Shown piece after piece: positions 1-8,608 of a DNA stretch of 64,000 nt. Location: NCBI GenBank assembly GCA_910578865.1, contig CAJTRM010000013.1, positions 25,539 to 89,538 on the forward strand. The letters are read 5' to 3'. The notes beneath the pieces were generated by a model, which saw nothing but the letters and a program-made list of their open reading frames with translations, had not been told where the DNA came from and did no database searches. The DNA is from an uncultured Dorea sp. Its GTDB lineage: Bacteria; Bacillota_A; Clostridia; Lachnospirales; Lachnospiraceae. A program made the position numbers and the translations under genes. The first letter of the stretch is position 1, and the number at the start of each line of letters is the position of its first letter.

Positions 1-1492
1 CCTTTTCATCGTAACACTCAAAAATATGATCCACTTTACCGGCATCCGGCTTTGGCGTCAGGACACTGACAACCGGAACGACCACCAGCCCCGCAATCAT
101 CGCGACAGCGCCGGCGTTAATAGGAGATGCAATGTAATGGAGGAACATATTGGAAACCGTAATTCCCACACCTGACACAAAGCTTGCCCAAACTGCCGCT
201 CTTGTTACCTTCTTCCAGTACAGCCCGTATAAGAACGGAGCCAGGAATGCCCCTGCCAGAGCTCCCCAGGAAATACCCATAAGCTGTGCAATAAAGGTCG
301 GCGGATCCAGGGCAATCACCACGGACAGTGCAATAAAAAATACAATCAGAATCTGCATGGTGCGAACCTGCTTCTTCTCGCTCATATCTTTGATCACCAG
401 GCCCTTCAGAAAATCCAGCGTCAGTGTGGAACTTGAGGTCAGAACCAAAGAGGCGAGGGTTGACATGGACGCCGACAGGACAAGAACTACTACAACACCG
501 ATCAGAAGATCAGGAAGCAGGGACAGCATATGAGGAATAATACTGTCAAACACAACATTTCCTGTTTCATCATAAATGTCCGTACTGTCAAATAATCTCC
601 CGAACCCGCCAAGGAAATAACTTCCTCCGGCCACCACACATGCAAATAACGTGGAAATAACTGTACCGGTATTGATAGCCTTTTCATCTTTAATAGCATA
701 AAACTTGCCAATCATCTGCGGAAGTCCCCATGTACCGAGGGATGTCAGAATAACAACTCCCAGAAGGTTCAGCGGATCCGGCCCGAAAAAGGAAGTAAAC
801 GCTCCAGGCTGTCCGGCTGTCAACGGCACATCGCTTGGAATCTCTGCCATTGTGCGGACAGCCTGTATAAAACCTCCCTGGCCGCTCAGCACGGCGGCTA
901 TAACTGCTACGATTCCCACCAGCATAATAATGCCCTGAATAAAATCATTGATGGCTGTTGCCATATATCCGCCCAGGATCACGTAGATCCCGGTAAAAAT
1001 TGCCATTCCCAGCACACAGTATGTATAAGGAATATTGAACGCCATCCCGAATAATCTGGATAATCCATTGTAGATAGAAGCTGTATACGGCACTAAAAAA
1101 ATAAATACAATTGCCGATGCCGCAATCTTAAGGGCACTGCTTTCATATCTCTCACCGAAAAAGTCCGGCATTGTCTTAGAATTCAAATGCTGTGTCATGA
1201 CCTTCGTACGGCGTCCCAGAATCACCCATGCCATCAGACTTCCGATCACAGCATTGCCGATACCGATCCAGGTGCTTGCAAGGCCGTATTTCCATCCGAA
1301 TTGTCCGGCATATCCTACAAAGACCACCGCAGAAAAATAGGAGGTACCATATGCAAACGCCGTAAGCCACGGTCCCACAGACCGCCCCCCGAGTACAAAC
1401 CCGTCTACGCTTGCCGCATGCTGCCTTGAATAAATGCCCACTGCCACCATCACTGCAAAAAATACAACGAGTAATGCTAACTTGATCACCAT
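1..1492 (-). CDS. Sodium:solute symporter (SSS family), 3' end cut by window edge
   Basis: Polytopic inner-membrane transporter of the sodium:solute symporter family, which couples uptake of a small organic solute to Na+. The start is ATG at 1492, reading MVIKLALLVVFF. About 497 codons are visible, nearly a full family length, so only the last few residues are missing. Seen: successive hydrophobic segments, an early GGRSVGPWLTAFAYGTSYFS stretch of the kind found in proline/pantothenate-type symporters, and a hydrophilic C-terminal tail (LTPKPDAGKVDHIF). A strong sigma-A promoter and a palindrome lie directly upstream. The substrate cannot be deduced; the upstream dehydrogenase may hint at an organic acid, but that is inference. 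Confidence 0.85.
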   Translation of the reverse strand, partial: MVIKLALLVVFFAVMVAVGIYSRQHAASVDGFVLGGRSVGPWLTAFAYGTSYFSAVVFVGYAGQFGWKYGLASTWIGIGNAVIGSLMAWVILGRRTKVMTQHLNSKTMPDFFGERYESSALKIAASAIVFIFLVPYTASIYNGLSRLFGMAFNIPYTYCVLGMAIFTGIYVILGGYMATAINDFIQGIIMLVGIVAVIAAVLSGQGGFIQAVRTMAEIPSDVPLTAGQPGAFTSFFGPDPLNLLGVVILTSLGTWGLPQMIGKFYAIKDEKAINTGTVISTLFACVVAGGSYFLGGFGRLFDSTDIYDETGNVVFDSIIPHMLSLLPDLLIGVVVVLVLSASMSTLASLVLTSSSTLTLDFLKGLVIKDMSEKKQVRTMQILIVFFIALSVVIALDPPTFIAQLMGISWGALAGAFLAPFLYGLYWKKVTRAAVWASFVSGVGITVSNMFLHYIASPINAGAVAMIAGLVVVPVVSVLTPKPDAGKVDHIFECYDEK

Positions 1493-1544
1493 AACTGATT
1501 CCCTCTTCTTTCTTTGTTTTAGTCTTTTATCGTTTTAACTTCTT

Positions 1545-1577
1545 ACTTTAAACCGTTGCGCTTCAACGTGTTAAAGT
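1545..1577 (-). promoter_or_regulatory. Operator-like inverted repeat downstream of symporter promoter
   Basis: A 33-bp interrupted palindrome: two 14-base arms (ACTTTAAACCGTTG and CAACGTGTTAAAGT) around a 5-base spacer, pairing at 12 of 14 positions. It begins about 4 bases after the predicted transcription start and lies about 50 bases before the symporter ATG. This is a position where a repressor would block initiation. No regulator gene is adjacent, so the binding protein is unknown. Confidence 0.5.
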
Positions 1578-1587
1578 TTACTGTCAC

Positions 1588-1616
1588 AGAATAACACAGA
1601 ATTTATATGGTGTCAA
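1588..1616 (-). promoter_or_regulatory. Sigma-A promoter of symporter gene
   Basis: On the minus strand: -35 TTGACA (1616-1611), a 17-base spacer and -10 TATTCT (1593-1588). It lies in the 131-base gap between the dehydrogenase stop and the symporter start. Confidence 0.75.
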
Positions 1617-1623
1617 CTTTTTT

Positions 1624-2499
1624 TTATTTTTCTTCTGTCGTCTCGTAATATTTTATCAGCGCCTGTGTTCCCAGATCTCCGTATCCTTCTGCCTCCAGCT
1701 GCTCATAATTAGAAAGCACCAGGCTAAGCACCTCTAAAAAGAGGTCGCTCTGGTTTGCCTCTGTCAGAGCAAGGCGCATGTCTTTTACAAAATGTTTGAT
1801 AAAGAATCCCGGCTCAAAATCTCCGCTTAAGATCTTCGGTGCAAACAGATCCAACTGCCTGCTTCCGGCCGCTCCGGTGGACACTGACCTGACAACGGTA
1901 TCAAGGTCAAGCCCCTTTGCTCTGGCATAGGTAAGCGCTTCACAAACACCCGACAGTGTGCCTGCGATTATAATCTGATTTGTCAGCTTGGCATGCTGCC
2001 CGCATCCTGCTTTTCCCTGATAATTGATATTAGAGCCCATCGCCTCAAACAGTGGCATGCACGCCTCATAATCTGCCCGGTCTCCTCCCGCAAGGATGGA
2101 AAGGGTACCCGCCTTCGCACCGGAATCGCCGCCTGTAACAGGCGCATCCAGGACGTGGAAGCCGCGCTTGCTGCCTTCTTCATATATTTTCTCCGCCAGC
2201 ATAGGACTGGTCGTCGTCATATCGATCAGATAGGCTCCCTTGTCAGCGCTGTCCAAGATATTACCGTCCTCAAAATATACTTCCTCCACATCTGCAGGGA
2301 ATCCGACAATGGTAATGATTGCCCCGCATCCTTTCACACACTCCGCGATACTTTCATGGAAGAAGGCACCCTCTCTGATGACATCCTCCACTTTTTCTTT
2401 CCTTCTGGCATAAATGTGAAGTTCAAAATCGGCCTTCATCAAATTACGAACCATAGATTTTCCCATAATGCCCACGCCGATAAATGCTATTTTCTTCAT
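1624..2499 (-). CDS. NAD(P)-dependent beta-hydroxyacid dehydrogenase (GarR/MmsB family)
   Basis: A 291-residue cytoplasmic oxidoreductase of the 3-hydroxyisobutyrate / tartronate semialdehyde reductase family. Seen: an N-terminal Rossmann motif (FIGVGIMGKSMVRNLMKADF), the family substrate motif DAPVTGGDSGAKAGTLSILAGG begun near residue 118, and the KLTNQ segment carrying the catalytic Lys near residue 171. The length is normal. A GGAGAAGG ribosome site precedes the ATG. It follows the beta-helix gene by 24 bases and precedes the symporter. Family membership is secure; whether it reduces tartronate semialdehyde, 3-hydroxyisobutyrate or succinate semialdehyde is not resolvable here. Confidence 0.85.
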   Translation of the reverse strand: MKKIAFIGVGIMGKSMVRNLMKADFELHIYARRKEKVEDVIREGAFFHESIAECVKGCGAIITIVGFPADVEEVYFEDGNILDSADKGAYLIDMTTTSPMLAEKIYEEGSKRGFHVLDAPVTGGDSGAKAGTLSILAGGDRADYEACMPLFEAMGSNINYQGKAGCGQHAKLTNQIIIAGTLSGVCEALTYARAKGLDLDTVVRSVSTGAAGSRQLDLFAPKILSGDFEPGFFIKHFVKDMRLALTEANQSDLFLEVLSLVLSNYEQLEAEGYGDLGTQALIKYYETTEEK

Positions 2500-2523
2500 G
2501 ATCCTTCTCCTCTGGAAACTGTT

Positions 2524-3189
2524 TTAATATTTTTCTGCAATCTCGCCCTGCTTCTTATAAATGCTGTTGGAAGGCACATATCCCCTTACGCTTGACAGTG
2601 GATAGATGTTAGACTGTTTTCCTACAACACTGCCGGGATTCAGAACTGTTCCGCATCCAACCTCTACCTCGTCGCCCAGCATAGCGCCAAACTTCTTAAT
2701 GCCCGTCTCAATATTTCCTTCCGGTGTCTTCAGCACCACCAGCTTTTTATCGGATTTCACATTGGACGTAATGGAACCGGCTCCCATGTGTGCCTTATAG
2801 CCAAGGATAGAATCCCCTACATAATTGTAGTGAGGAACCTGTACCTTATTGAACAAAATTACATTTTTAAGCTCTGTAGAATTTCCAACCACTGCTCCCT
2901 CCCCGACAACAGCATTTCCGCGGATAAATGCACAGTGCCGTACCTCCGCGTCTTTGCCGATGATCGCAGGCCCGTGAATATATGCAGATGGGAATACTTT
3001 TGCAGATTTTGAGACCCACACGTTTTCCCCTATTTTATCGTATTCATCTTCCGGCAGTGTGCTGCCGAGCTCCATAATAAAGGAACCGATCTTTGAAAGC
3101 ACCTCCCATGGATAGGTAACTCCCTCAAAAATGTCCTTTGCAATCGTCTCTTCCAACGTATACAATTCCTTCACTGTCAGTTTTTCCAT
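2524..3189 (-). CDS. Left-handed beta-helix nucleotidyl/acyltransferase-like protein
   Basis: A 221-residue protein with hexapeptide-repeat character (runs such as AIIGKDAEVRHCAFIRGNAV and AVVGEGAVVGNSTELKNVIL) from about residue 60 to 200, typical of the left-handed beta-helix of GlmU-type C-terminal domains. The N-terminal 55 residues are helical and lack a nucleotidyltransferase P-loop-like motif, so this is not a full GlmU. Proteins like this are usually annotated as UDP-N-acetylglucosamine pyrophosphorylase-related. It is the first gene of a run with the dehydrogenase and has its own promoter inside the end of topB. The precise reaction is unknown. Confidence 0.75.
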   Translation of the reverse strand: MEKLTVKELYTLEETIAKDIFEGVTYPWEVLSKIGSFIMELGSTLPEDEYDKIGENVWVSKSAKVFPSAYIHGPAIIGKDAEVRHCAFIRGNAVVGEGAVVGNSTELKNVILFNKVQVPHYNYVGDSILGYKAHMGAGSITSNVKSDKKLVVLKTPEGNIETGIKKFGAMLGDEVEVGCGTVLNPGSVVGKQSNIYPLSSVRGYVPSNSIYKKQGEIAEKY

Positions 3190-3236
3190 GATTCTTTCCT
3201 GCCTTTCTTTCAGTCCTTTTTATTTTTACAAGTACC

Positions 3237-3265
3237 AGAATAGCACTTTCCGATGCAATAGGCAA
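3237..3265 (-). promoter_or_regulatory. Sigma-A promoter of beta-helix/dehydrogenase unit
   Basis: On the minus strand: -35 TTGCCT (3265-3260), 17 bases, -10 TATTCT (3242-3237). It lies directly after the topB stop codon and 48 bases before the beta-helix gene start. Confidence 0.6.
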
Positions 3266-3266
3266 T

Positions 3267-5315
3267 CTATTTCCGGGTTGTTTTTCTGCTTGATTTTTTG
3301 TAAAACTGTGCGATATGATCGTAGCAGGCTCTCAGCTGGCTCTGGTTGTTAAGCCCTTTCACCCCCTGTATCCTGCTCACAATGAACTGATCCAGTTTCT
3401 TCATATACTCTTCGGATGTAATCTCACCTTCCGCTACATAGGTCAGCCCTTTTTCCCAGCTCGCCGTGAGTTCCGGGTTGAGAAGCGACCGGATCGAATG
3501 CTCCACCACGTCGTAAACCATCTCCCCCAGCATTGACGGGGTCACGATCTGTGTCTTCTTATTAAGCCCCAGATATTGAATATGAAATAATTTCTTTAAT
3601 ATCTCTCCCCTGGTAGCACTGGTTCCGATTCCGCTTCCCTTGATCTGAGCCCTCAGCTCTTCATCCTCAATCAACTGTCCGGCATTTTCCATTGCCAGGA
3701 TCAAAGAACCGGAATTATACCTCTTTGGAGGAGAGGTTTTTCCTTCCTTGATCTTAAGTTCCTGTACAGGAAGCGTCATACCTTTCCGTAAGGACTTTAT
3801 TTTCTCAAAAAGGGCCGCATCCGCCGGGATATCCGTCTGTTCCTTTGACACTGCACCCGAATCACCGTCTTTTCCTCCCCCTGTCTGCTTCCTTGGCGCC
3901 GGAACACCTGCCACTTTCAGATACCCCTCCTCTGCCAGCACTTTAAATCCGGAAAAAAAGGATTCTTCTTTGATCTTTGTATGGACAGATATCTTCTGAT
4001 ACACTGCCGCCGGATAAAAGATACTCAAAAACCGCCTTACGATTACATCATACACATCTATGGATACCGCTGAAAGTGACGGTAATGTACGAAGCCCCTG
4101 CCCTGTCGGGATAATCGCATAGTGATCCGTAATCTGTTTATCATCCACATACCTCGTCCTGCCGATGCTTTTATGGCTTCCGAAAGATACAATCTCACGT
4201 AACCACGGAACAGCCGGTTCATATTGCATCAGCCCGTTCAGGTTTTTATGGATCTCTTTTGCTACCGCAGCGGACAGTACACGGGCGTCTGTCCTCGGAT
4301 ATGTTACCAGCTTCTTTTCATACATCTCCTGGACAAGCCGCAGAGTCTCGTCCGGACTAATCTTGAACCTCTTAGAGCACTCATTCTGAAGTTCTGCCAG
4401 ATTAAACAAAAGAGGCGGGTTTTTCTTTTCTTTCTTCTTCTCAATAGAAGCAATCTGGCATACGACAGGCGCAGGTTCGCTCAAAGACCTGATCAGTTCT
4501 TCTGCCTTTCTTCTCTCCTTAAAACCGTTTTCTTTATAAAGATCAAAAGATTCGAACCACCGGGATCCTTTGACTGCCTTCCATTCTCCTTCAAATGTCT
4601 CCCCCTCATTCCCGACGATACTTACCACTCTGTAAAACGGCGTTTCCACAAAATCACGGATCTCCCGCTCTCTTCTCACTACCATGCCGAGGACACACGT
4701 CATCACACGTCCCACAGATATGACAGAATATTTCGTATTCAGATATCCAGAGATACTGTTGCCATATTTTAATGTCAGCAGGCGGGAGAAGTTAATCCCC
4801 ATCAGATAATCTTCCTTTGCCCTCAGATATGCGGAGTCCGACAGGTTATCATACTCTTTCAGATCCTTCGCCTCCCGGATTCCCCGCAGGATTTCCTCCT
4901 CTGTCTGAGAATCGATCCACACACGGCGGCGTTTCTTTCCCCGGACCTTTGCCTGCTGTTCTACCAGACGGTAAATATATTCTCCCTCCCGCCCGGAATC
5001 CGTGCAGACATAAATCGTCTCAATATCCTTGCGGTTCAAAAGCCCCTCAACGATCTTATACTGTTTCGCCACCCCGGGAATGACTTCATACTTAAAATCC
5101 TGCGGAATAAAAGGCAGAGTCTCAAGGCTCCACCTTTTAAGCGCAGGATCATATTCTTCCGGATAGCTCATAGTTACCAGATGCCCTACGCACCAGGTAA
5201 CCACTGCATCCTCTGATTCCAGGTAACCATCTTTTCTTTTTGACGCCAGCTTAAGTGCTTTCGCAAATTCCTGTGCAACACTTGGCTTTTCAGCTATATA
5301 AAGTGATTTCCCCAT
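3267..5315 (-). CDS. topB: DNA topoisomerase III
   Basis: Type IA topoisomerase, 682 residues, which relaxes and decatenates DNA through a 5'-phosphotyrosine link. Seen: a TOPRIM start (EKPSVAQEFAKAL near residue 8), the acidic DSGREGE motif near residue 105, the active-site Tyr in VTYPRTDAR near residue 315, and GIGTSATRGEILKKL near residue 570. No C-terminal zinc-finger cysteines are visible, as in many Firmicutes TopB proteins. It follows ppk by 28 bases on the same strand, so co-transcription with asd-ppk is likely. Confidence 0.95.
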   Translation of the reverse strand: MGKSLYIAEKPSVAQEFAKALKLASKRKDGYLESEDAVVTWCVGHLVTMSYPEEYDPALKRWSLETLPFIPQDFKYEVIPGVAKQYKIVEGLLNRKDIETIYVCTDSGREGEYIYRLVEQQAKVRGKKRRRVWIDSQTEEEILRGIREAKDLKEYDNLSDSAYLRAKEDYLMGINFSRLLTLKYGNSISGYLNTKYSVISVGRVMTCVLGMVVRREREIRDFVETPFYRVVSIVGNEGETFEGEWKAVKGSRWFESFDLYKENGFKERRKAEELIRSLSEPAPVVCQIASIEKKKEKKNPPLLFNLAELQNECSKRFKISPDETLRLVQEMYEKKLVTYPRTDARVLSAAVAKEIHKNLNGLMQYEPAVPWLREIVSFGSHKSIGRTRYVDDKQITDHYAIIPTGQGLRTLPSLSAVSIDVYDVIVRRFLSIFYPAAVYQKISVHTKIKEESFFSGFKVLAEEGYLKVAGVPAPRKQTGGGKDGDSGAVSKEQTDIPADAALFEKIKSLRKGMTLPVQELKIKEGKTSPPKRYNSGSLILAMENAGQLIEDEELRAQIKGSGIGTSATRGEILKKLFHIQYLGLNKKTQIVTPSMLGEMVYDVVEHSIRSLLNPELTASWEKGLTYVAEGEITSEEYMKKLDQFIVSRIQGVKGLNNQSQLRACYDHIAQFYKKSSRKTTRK

Positions 5316-5343
5316 ATATTATCCTAAACTCCTGTCTTTTTTA

Positions 5344-7455
5344 CTATTTCCGGAACATTTTTTTCACCCGGTCTATCATACTTGGCTTCTTTTCTTCTTC
5401 CTTCCTTGACGCCGCAATCGCTTCTTCCATAAATACAGCCTGAGAATCCACAAACGGCTGCGACTGCTCCTTTCTTCGGTAGGAGCCGTCACTCTGCAGC
5501 ACCCTCGCCTTGATGTTGTCACTGAGCATGACCTTCAGATAATGGTTGATCTGTCTCCTGATATCCTCGTCCAGGATCGGACAGGCAACCTCCACTCGTT
5601 TTTCAGTATTTCTTGTCATCATATCCGCAGAACCGATATACATTTTCTGGCCGGATCCGGTGCCGAAGCTGAAAATACGAGGATGCTCCAGATATCGCCC
5701 GACAACACTCATGACTCTGACATTTTCGGTATACCCCTCAATTCCCGGCAGCATACAGCAGATCCCTCTGACGATCAGATCAATCTTTACCCCTGCACAG
5801 GATGCTTCCGCGATCTTCTCTATAAAATCTACATCCGTCAGGGAATTCATTTTCATGATGACTCTTCCTTCGCTCCCTTTCTGGATCTCTTCATCAATCA
5901 AAGACAGCACTTTCTGTTTCAGACCTGTGGGAGCAACGATCAAATGCCTGTACGCCCCTTCCAGGTTGCTGATGGACATATTCTTGAAAAACTCTGTGGC
6001 ATCTGCACCAATCTGTGGATTGGCTGTGATCAGAGACAGATCTGTATACATGCCTGCTGTTTTTTCATTGTAATTTCCTGTACCGATCTGTGTAATGTAC
6101 TGGATCTCACCGCGGTTCCTGTAGGTGATCAGACAGATCTTAGAGTGCACCTTATAATTGTCAAAGCCGTAGATCACGCGGCACCCTGCCTCTTCCAGCC
6201 GCTCGGACCATCCGATGTTGTTCTGCTCGTCGAACCTTGCCCGCAGTTCGATCAATACCGTAACCTCTTTCCCGTTCTCCGCCGCCGTGCACAGATATTC
6301 CACCAGACGGGCCTTTTTCGCCAGCCTGTATATTGTAATCTTGAGCGTCAGGACATTCGGATCGACAGATGCTTCTTTGACCAGCTTTAAAAACGGGTTC
6401 ATGCTCTCGTAAGGGTAAAAGAGCAGAAGATCTTTCCTGCGGATCTGCTTCATGATGCTGCCGTTTTGCACCCTGGCACATTCCTGAGGGGAAAATGCCG
6501 GATATGTAAGGGACTTTTTCATATGCTCCGGCAAATGGCTGCTCATAGCAAAACTGTAGGACAGCTTCATCGGCATCTTCGTCCGGAAAATCTGATATGG
6601 CCGTATCTGAAACTTTTCACAGAAATATTTCTGCATATCTTCACTCAGTTTTTCCGCCACCTCCAGCCGTACTGCAGCCATTTTACGGCGCTTATGAAGC
6701 GTCTTCTGCATCAGGTTGCGGAAATCCTCCGTCACCTCCAGCGCCTCGTCATCCGGCGACACATCTGCATTGCGGGTGACACAGATATAATTGGCATCGG
6801 AAACTGTATACTTCTCAAAAACCATATTCAGATATTCCATGATTACCTTTTCCATCCGGATATAGCGGATGTCATGCCCCGGGAGATATAAGACCTCTGA
6901 AATGAACTGAGGAACCGGTACGATCCCTATCCTTGTTTTTTCTTTATGCTTCAGATTCGCCGTAACATAAATCTCATTATTCAGAAGATGCGGAAATGGA
7001 TGGTTGGCATCTACGATCTGAGGGGAAAGAACCGGCAGGATCTGTTCTTTAAAATACTTTTTCACATATTTCTTTTCATTCTGCTCAAGCTCTTTAAAAT
7101 CCAGTCCGCATACCCCGTAAGGATGCAGCTGTTTCTTTATATCTGCGTAAGTCTTTTCCCGCTCTTTGTAAAGCGGGATCACCGCCTCATAGATCTTTGC
7201 AAGCTGCTCGTCCGCCGTCATACCGGAACGGCTGTCTACCGCATTTGCATCCGTGTGCGCCATATCGAACAGGCTGCCCACACGGATCATAAAAAACTCG
7301 TCCAGATTACTGGTAAAGATTGCAACAAATTTCAGCCTTTCCAGAAGCGGTACTGTGATATCCCTTGCCTCTTCCAGCACTCGCTTGTTAAATTCAAGCC
7401 AGGACAACTCCCTGTTCTGTGTGAATTTTAAGATTTCCTGTCCCATTCCTTCCAT
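5344..7455 (-). CDS. ppk: Polyphosphate kinase 1
   Basis: Makes inorganic polyphosphate from ATP by reversible transfer of the gamma phosphate. It is about 703 residues, normal for PPK1. Seen: the N-terminal motif NRELSWLEFNKRVLEEA, the autophosphorylated His region FDNYKVHSKICLITYR near residue 425, a second His in YLEHPRIFSF, and the terminal IGSADMMTRN motif. An ATG at 7470 gives five more residues, but its ribosome site would be only two or three bases away. The ATG at 7455, with GGAG nine bases upstream, is preferred. It lies directly behind asd. Confidence 0.95.
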   Translation of the reverse strand: MEGMGQEILKFTQNRELSWLEFNKRVLEEARDITVPLLERLKFVAIFTSNLDEFFMIRVGSLFDMAHTDANAVDSRSGMTADEQLAKIYEAVIPLYKEREKTYADIKKQLHPYGVCGLDFKELEQNEKKYVKKYFKEQILPVLSPQIVDANHPFPHLLNNEIYVTANLKHKEKTRIGIVPVPQFISEVLYLPGHDIRYIRMEKVIMEYLNMVFEKYTVSDANYICVTRNADVSPDDEALEVTEDFRNLMQKTLHKRRKMAAVRLEVAEKLSEDMQKYFCEKFQIRPYQIFRTKMPMKLSYSFAMSSHLPEHMKKSLTYPAFSPQECARVQNGSIMKQIRRKDLLLFYPYESMNPFLKLVKEASVDPNVLTLKITIYRLAKKARLVEYLCTAAENGKEVTVLIELRARFDEQNNIGWSERLEEAGCRVIYGFDNYKVHSKICLITYRNRGEIQYITQIGTGNYNEKTAGMYTDLSLITANPQIGADATEFFKNMSISNLEGAYRHLIVAPTGLKQKVLSLIDEEIQKGSEGRVIMKMNSLTDVDFIEKIAEASCAGVKIDLIVRGICCMLPGIEGYTENVRVMSVVGRYLEHPRIFSFGTGSGQKMYIGSADMMTRNTEKRVEVACPILDEDIRRQINHYLKVMLSDNIKARVLQSDGSYRRKEQSQPFVDSQAVFMEEAIAASRKEEEKKPSMIDRVKKMFRK

Positions 7456-7474
7456 TTCCTTTTTCTCCATTTCC

Positions 7475-8560
7475 TTATTTTGACTGAATCAGCCCCTTGG
7501 CAGTCAGTGCCTCCGCACAGAGAACAGCTCCTCCTGCGGCGCCTCTGATCGTATTGTGGGAAAGCCCGATAAATTTATAGTCAAACATACTGTCTTCTCT
7601 CAGCCTTCCTACAGAGATGCCCATACCGTTCTCGTAATCCACGTCCAGGCGTACCTGGGGACGGTTATCCTCCTCAAGGTACTGGATCAACTGCTTCGGT
7701 GCGCTGGGAAGCTCTGCCTCCTGCGGGAACCCACGGAAGTTTACAAGCTTTTCTATCAATTGCTCCTTCTGGGGCTTTTTCTCGAACTTAATAAATACGG
7801 CCGCCGTATGTCCGTCCAGTACCGGAACACGCACACACTGACAGGTAATCTTCGGGGATTCTGCTTTCACGATCCGGCCATTTTCCACCCTGCCGAGCAC
7901 CCGGAGAGGCTCTTGTTCACTTTTCTCTTCCTCCCCGCCGATGTACGGAATAATATTTTCCACCATCTCCGGCCAGTCCTGAAAAGTCTTTCCGGCTCCG
8001 GAAATCGCCTGATAGGTCGTAACCACCACTTCCTTCGGTCCGAATTCCTTCCATGCAGCCAGACACGGCGCATAGCTTTGGATCGAGCAGTTCGGTTTTA
8101 CGGCAATAAATCCTCTGCTGGTCCCGAGACGCTTCTTCTGATCCTCAATCACATCAAAATGATCTGCATTGACCTCCGGCACTACCATGGGAACATCCGG
8201 CGTCCAGCGGTGTGCGCTGTTATTGGATACGACCGGTGTCTCCGTCTTTGCATAGGCCTCCTCAATTGCCCGGATCTCATCCTTTGTCATATCAACGGCG
8301 CTGAACACAAAATCCACGCCTGCGGCAACCTTTTCCACCTCATTGACATTGGACACCACAAGTCCTTTCACTGCTTCCGGCATCGGTGCGGTCATCTTCC
8401 AGCGGCCTCCCACCGCCTCCTCATAAGTCTTTCCGGCAGACCTGGGACTTGCGGCTACTGTCACCACCTCAAACCACGGATGCCCGTCAAGCAGCGTAAT
8501 AAAACGCTGTCCGACCATCCCTGTAGCTCCTAAGATCCCTACCTTCAGTTTTTTATCCAT
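7475..8560 (-). CDS. asd: Aspartate-semialdehyde dehydrogenase
   Basis: Reduces L-aspartyl-4-phosphate to the semialdehyde, the branch point to lysine/diaminopimelate, threonine and methionine. It has 361 residues. Seen: the N-terminal NADP-binding GILGATGMVGQRFITLL and the catalytic Cys in VKPNCSIQS near residue 155. The length and the PNCSIQ context fit the archaeal/fungal-type subfamily rather than the short bacterial Asd. A GGAGGAG ribosome site lies before the ATG. It is followed by ppk after a very short gap and preceded by argH on the same strand. Confidence 0.95.
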   Translation of the reverse strand: MDKKLKVGILGATGMVGQRFITLLDGHPWFEVVTVAASPRSAGKTYEEAVGGRWKMTAPMPEAVKGLVVSNVNEVEKVAAGVDFVFSAVDMTKDEIRAIEEAYAKTETPVVSNNSAHRWTPDVPMVVPEVNADHFDVIEDQKKRLGTSRGFIAVKPNCSIQSYAPCLAAWKEFGPKEVVVTTYQAISGAGKTFQDWPEMVENIIPYIGGEEEKSEQEPLRVLGRVENGRIVKAESPKITCQCVRVPVLDGHTAAVFIKFEKKPQKEQLIEKLVNFRGFPQEAELPSAPKQLIQYLEEDNRPQVRLDVDYENGMGISVGRLREDSMFDYKFIGLSHNTIRGAAGGAVLCAEALTAKGLIQSK

Positions 8561-8608
8561 CTTACTTCTCCTCCTGTCACATTCTTCTATAAATATTCAA
8601 AAAATCTC

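Noticed and set aside
150..533. 127-codon plus-strand open frame at the left edge
   Set aside because: It is the shadow of the sodium symporter on the other strand, whose frame shows continuous membrane segments.
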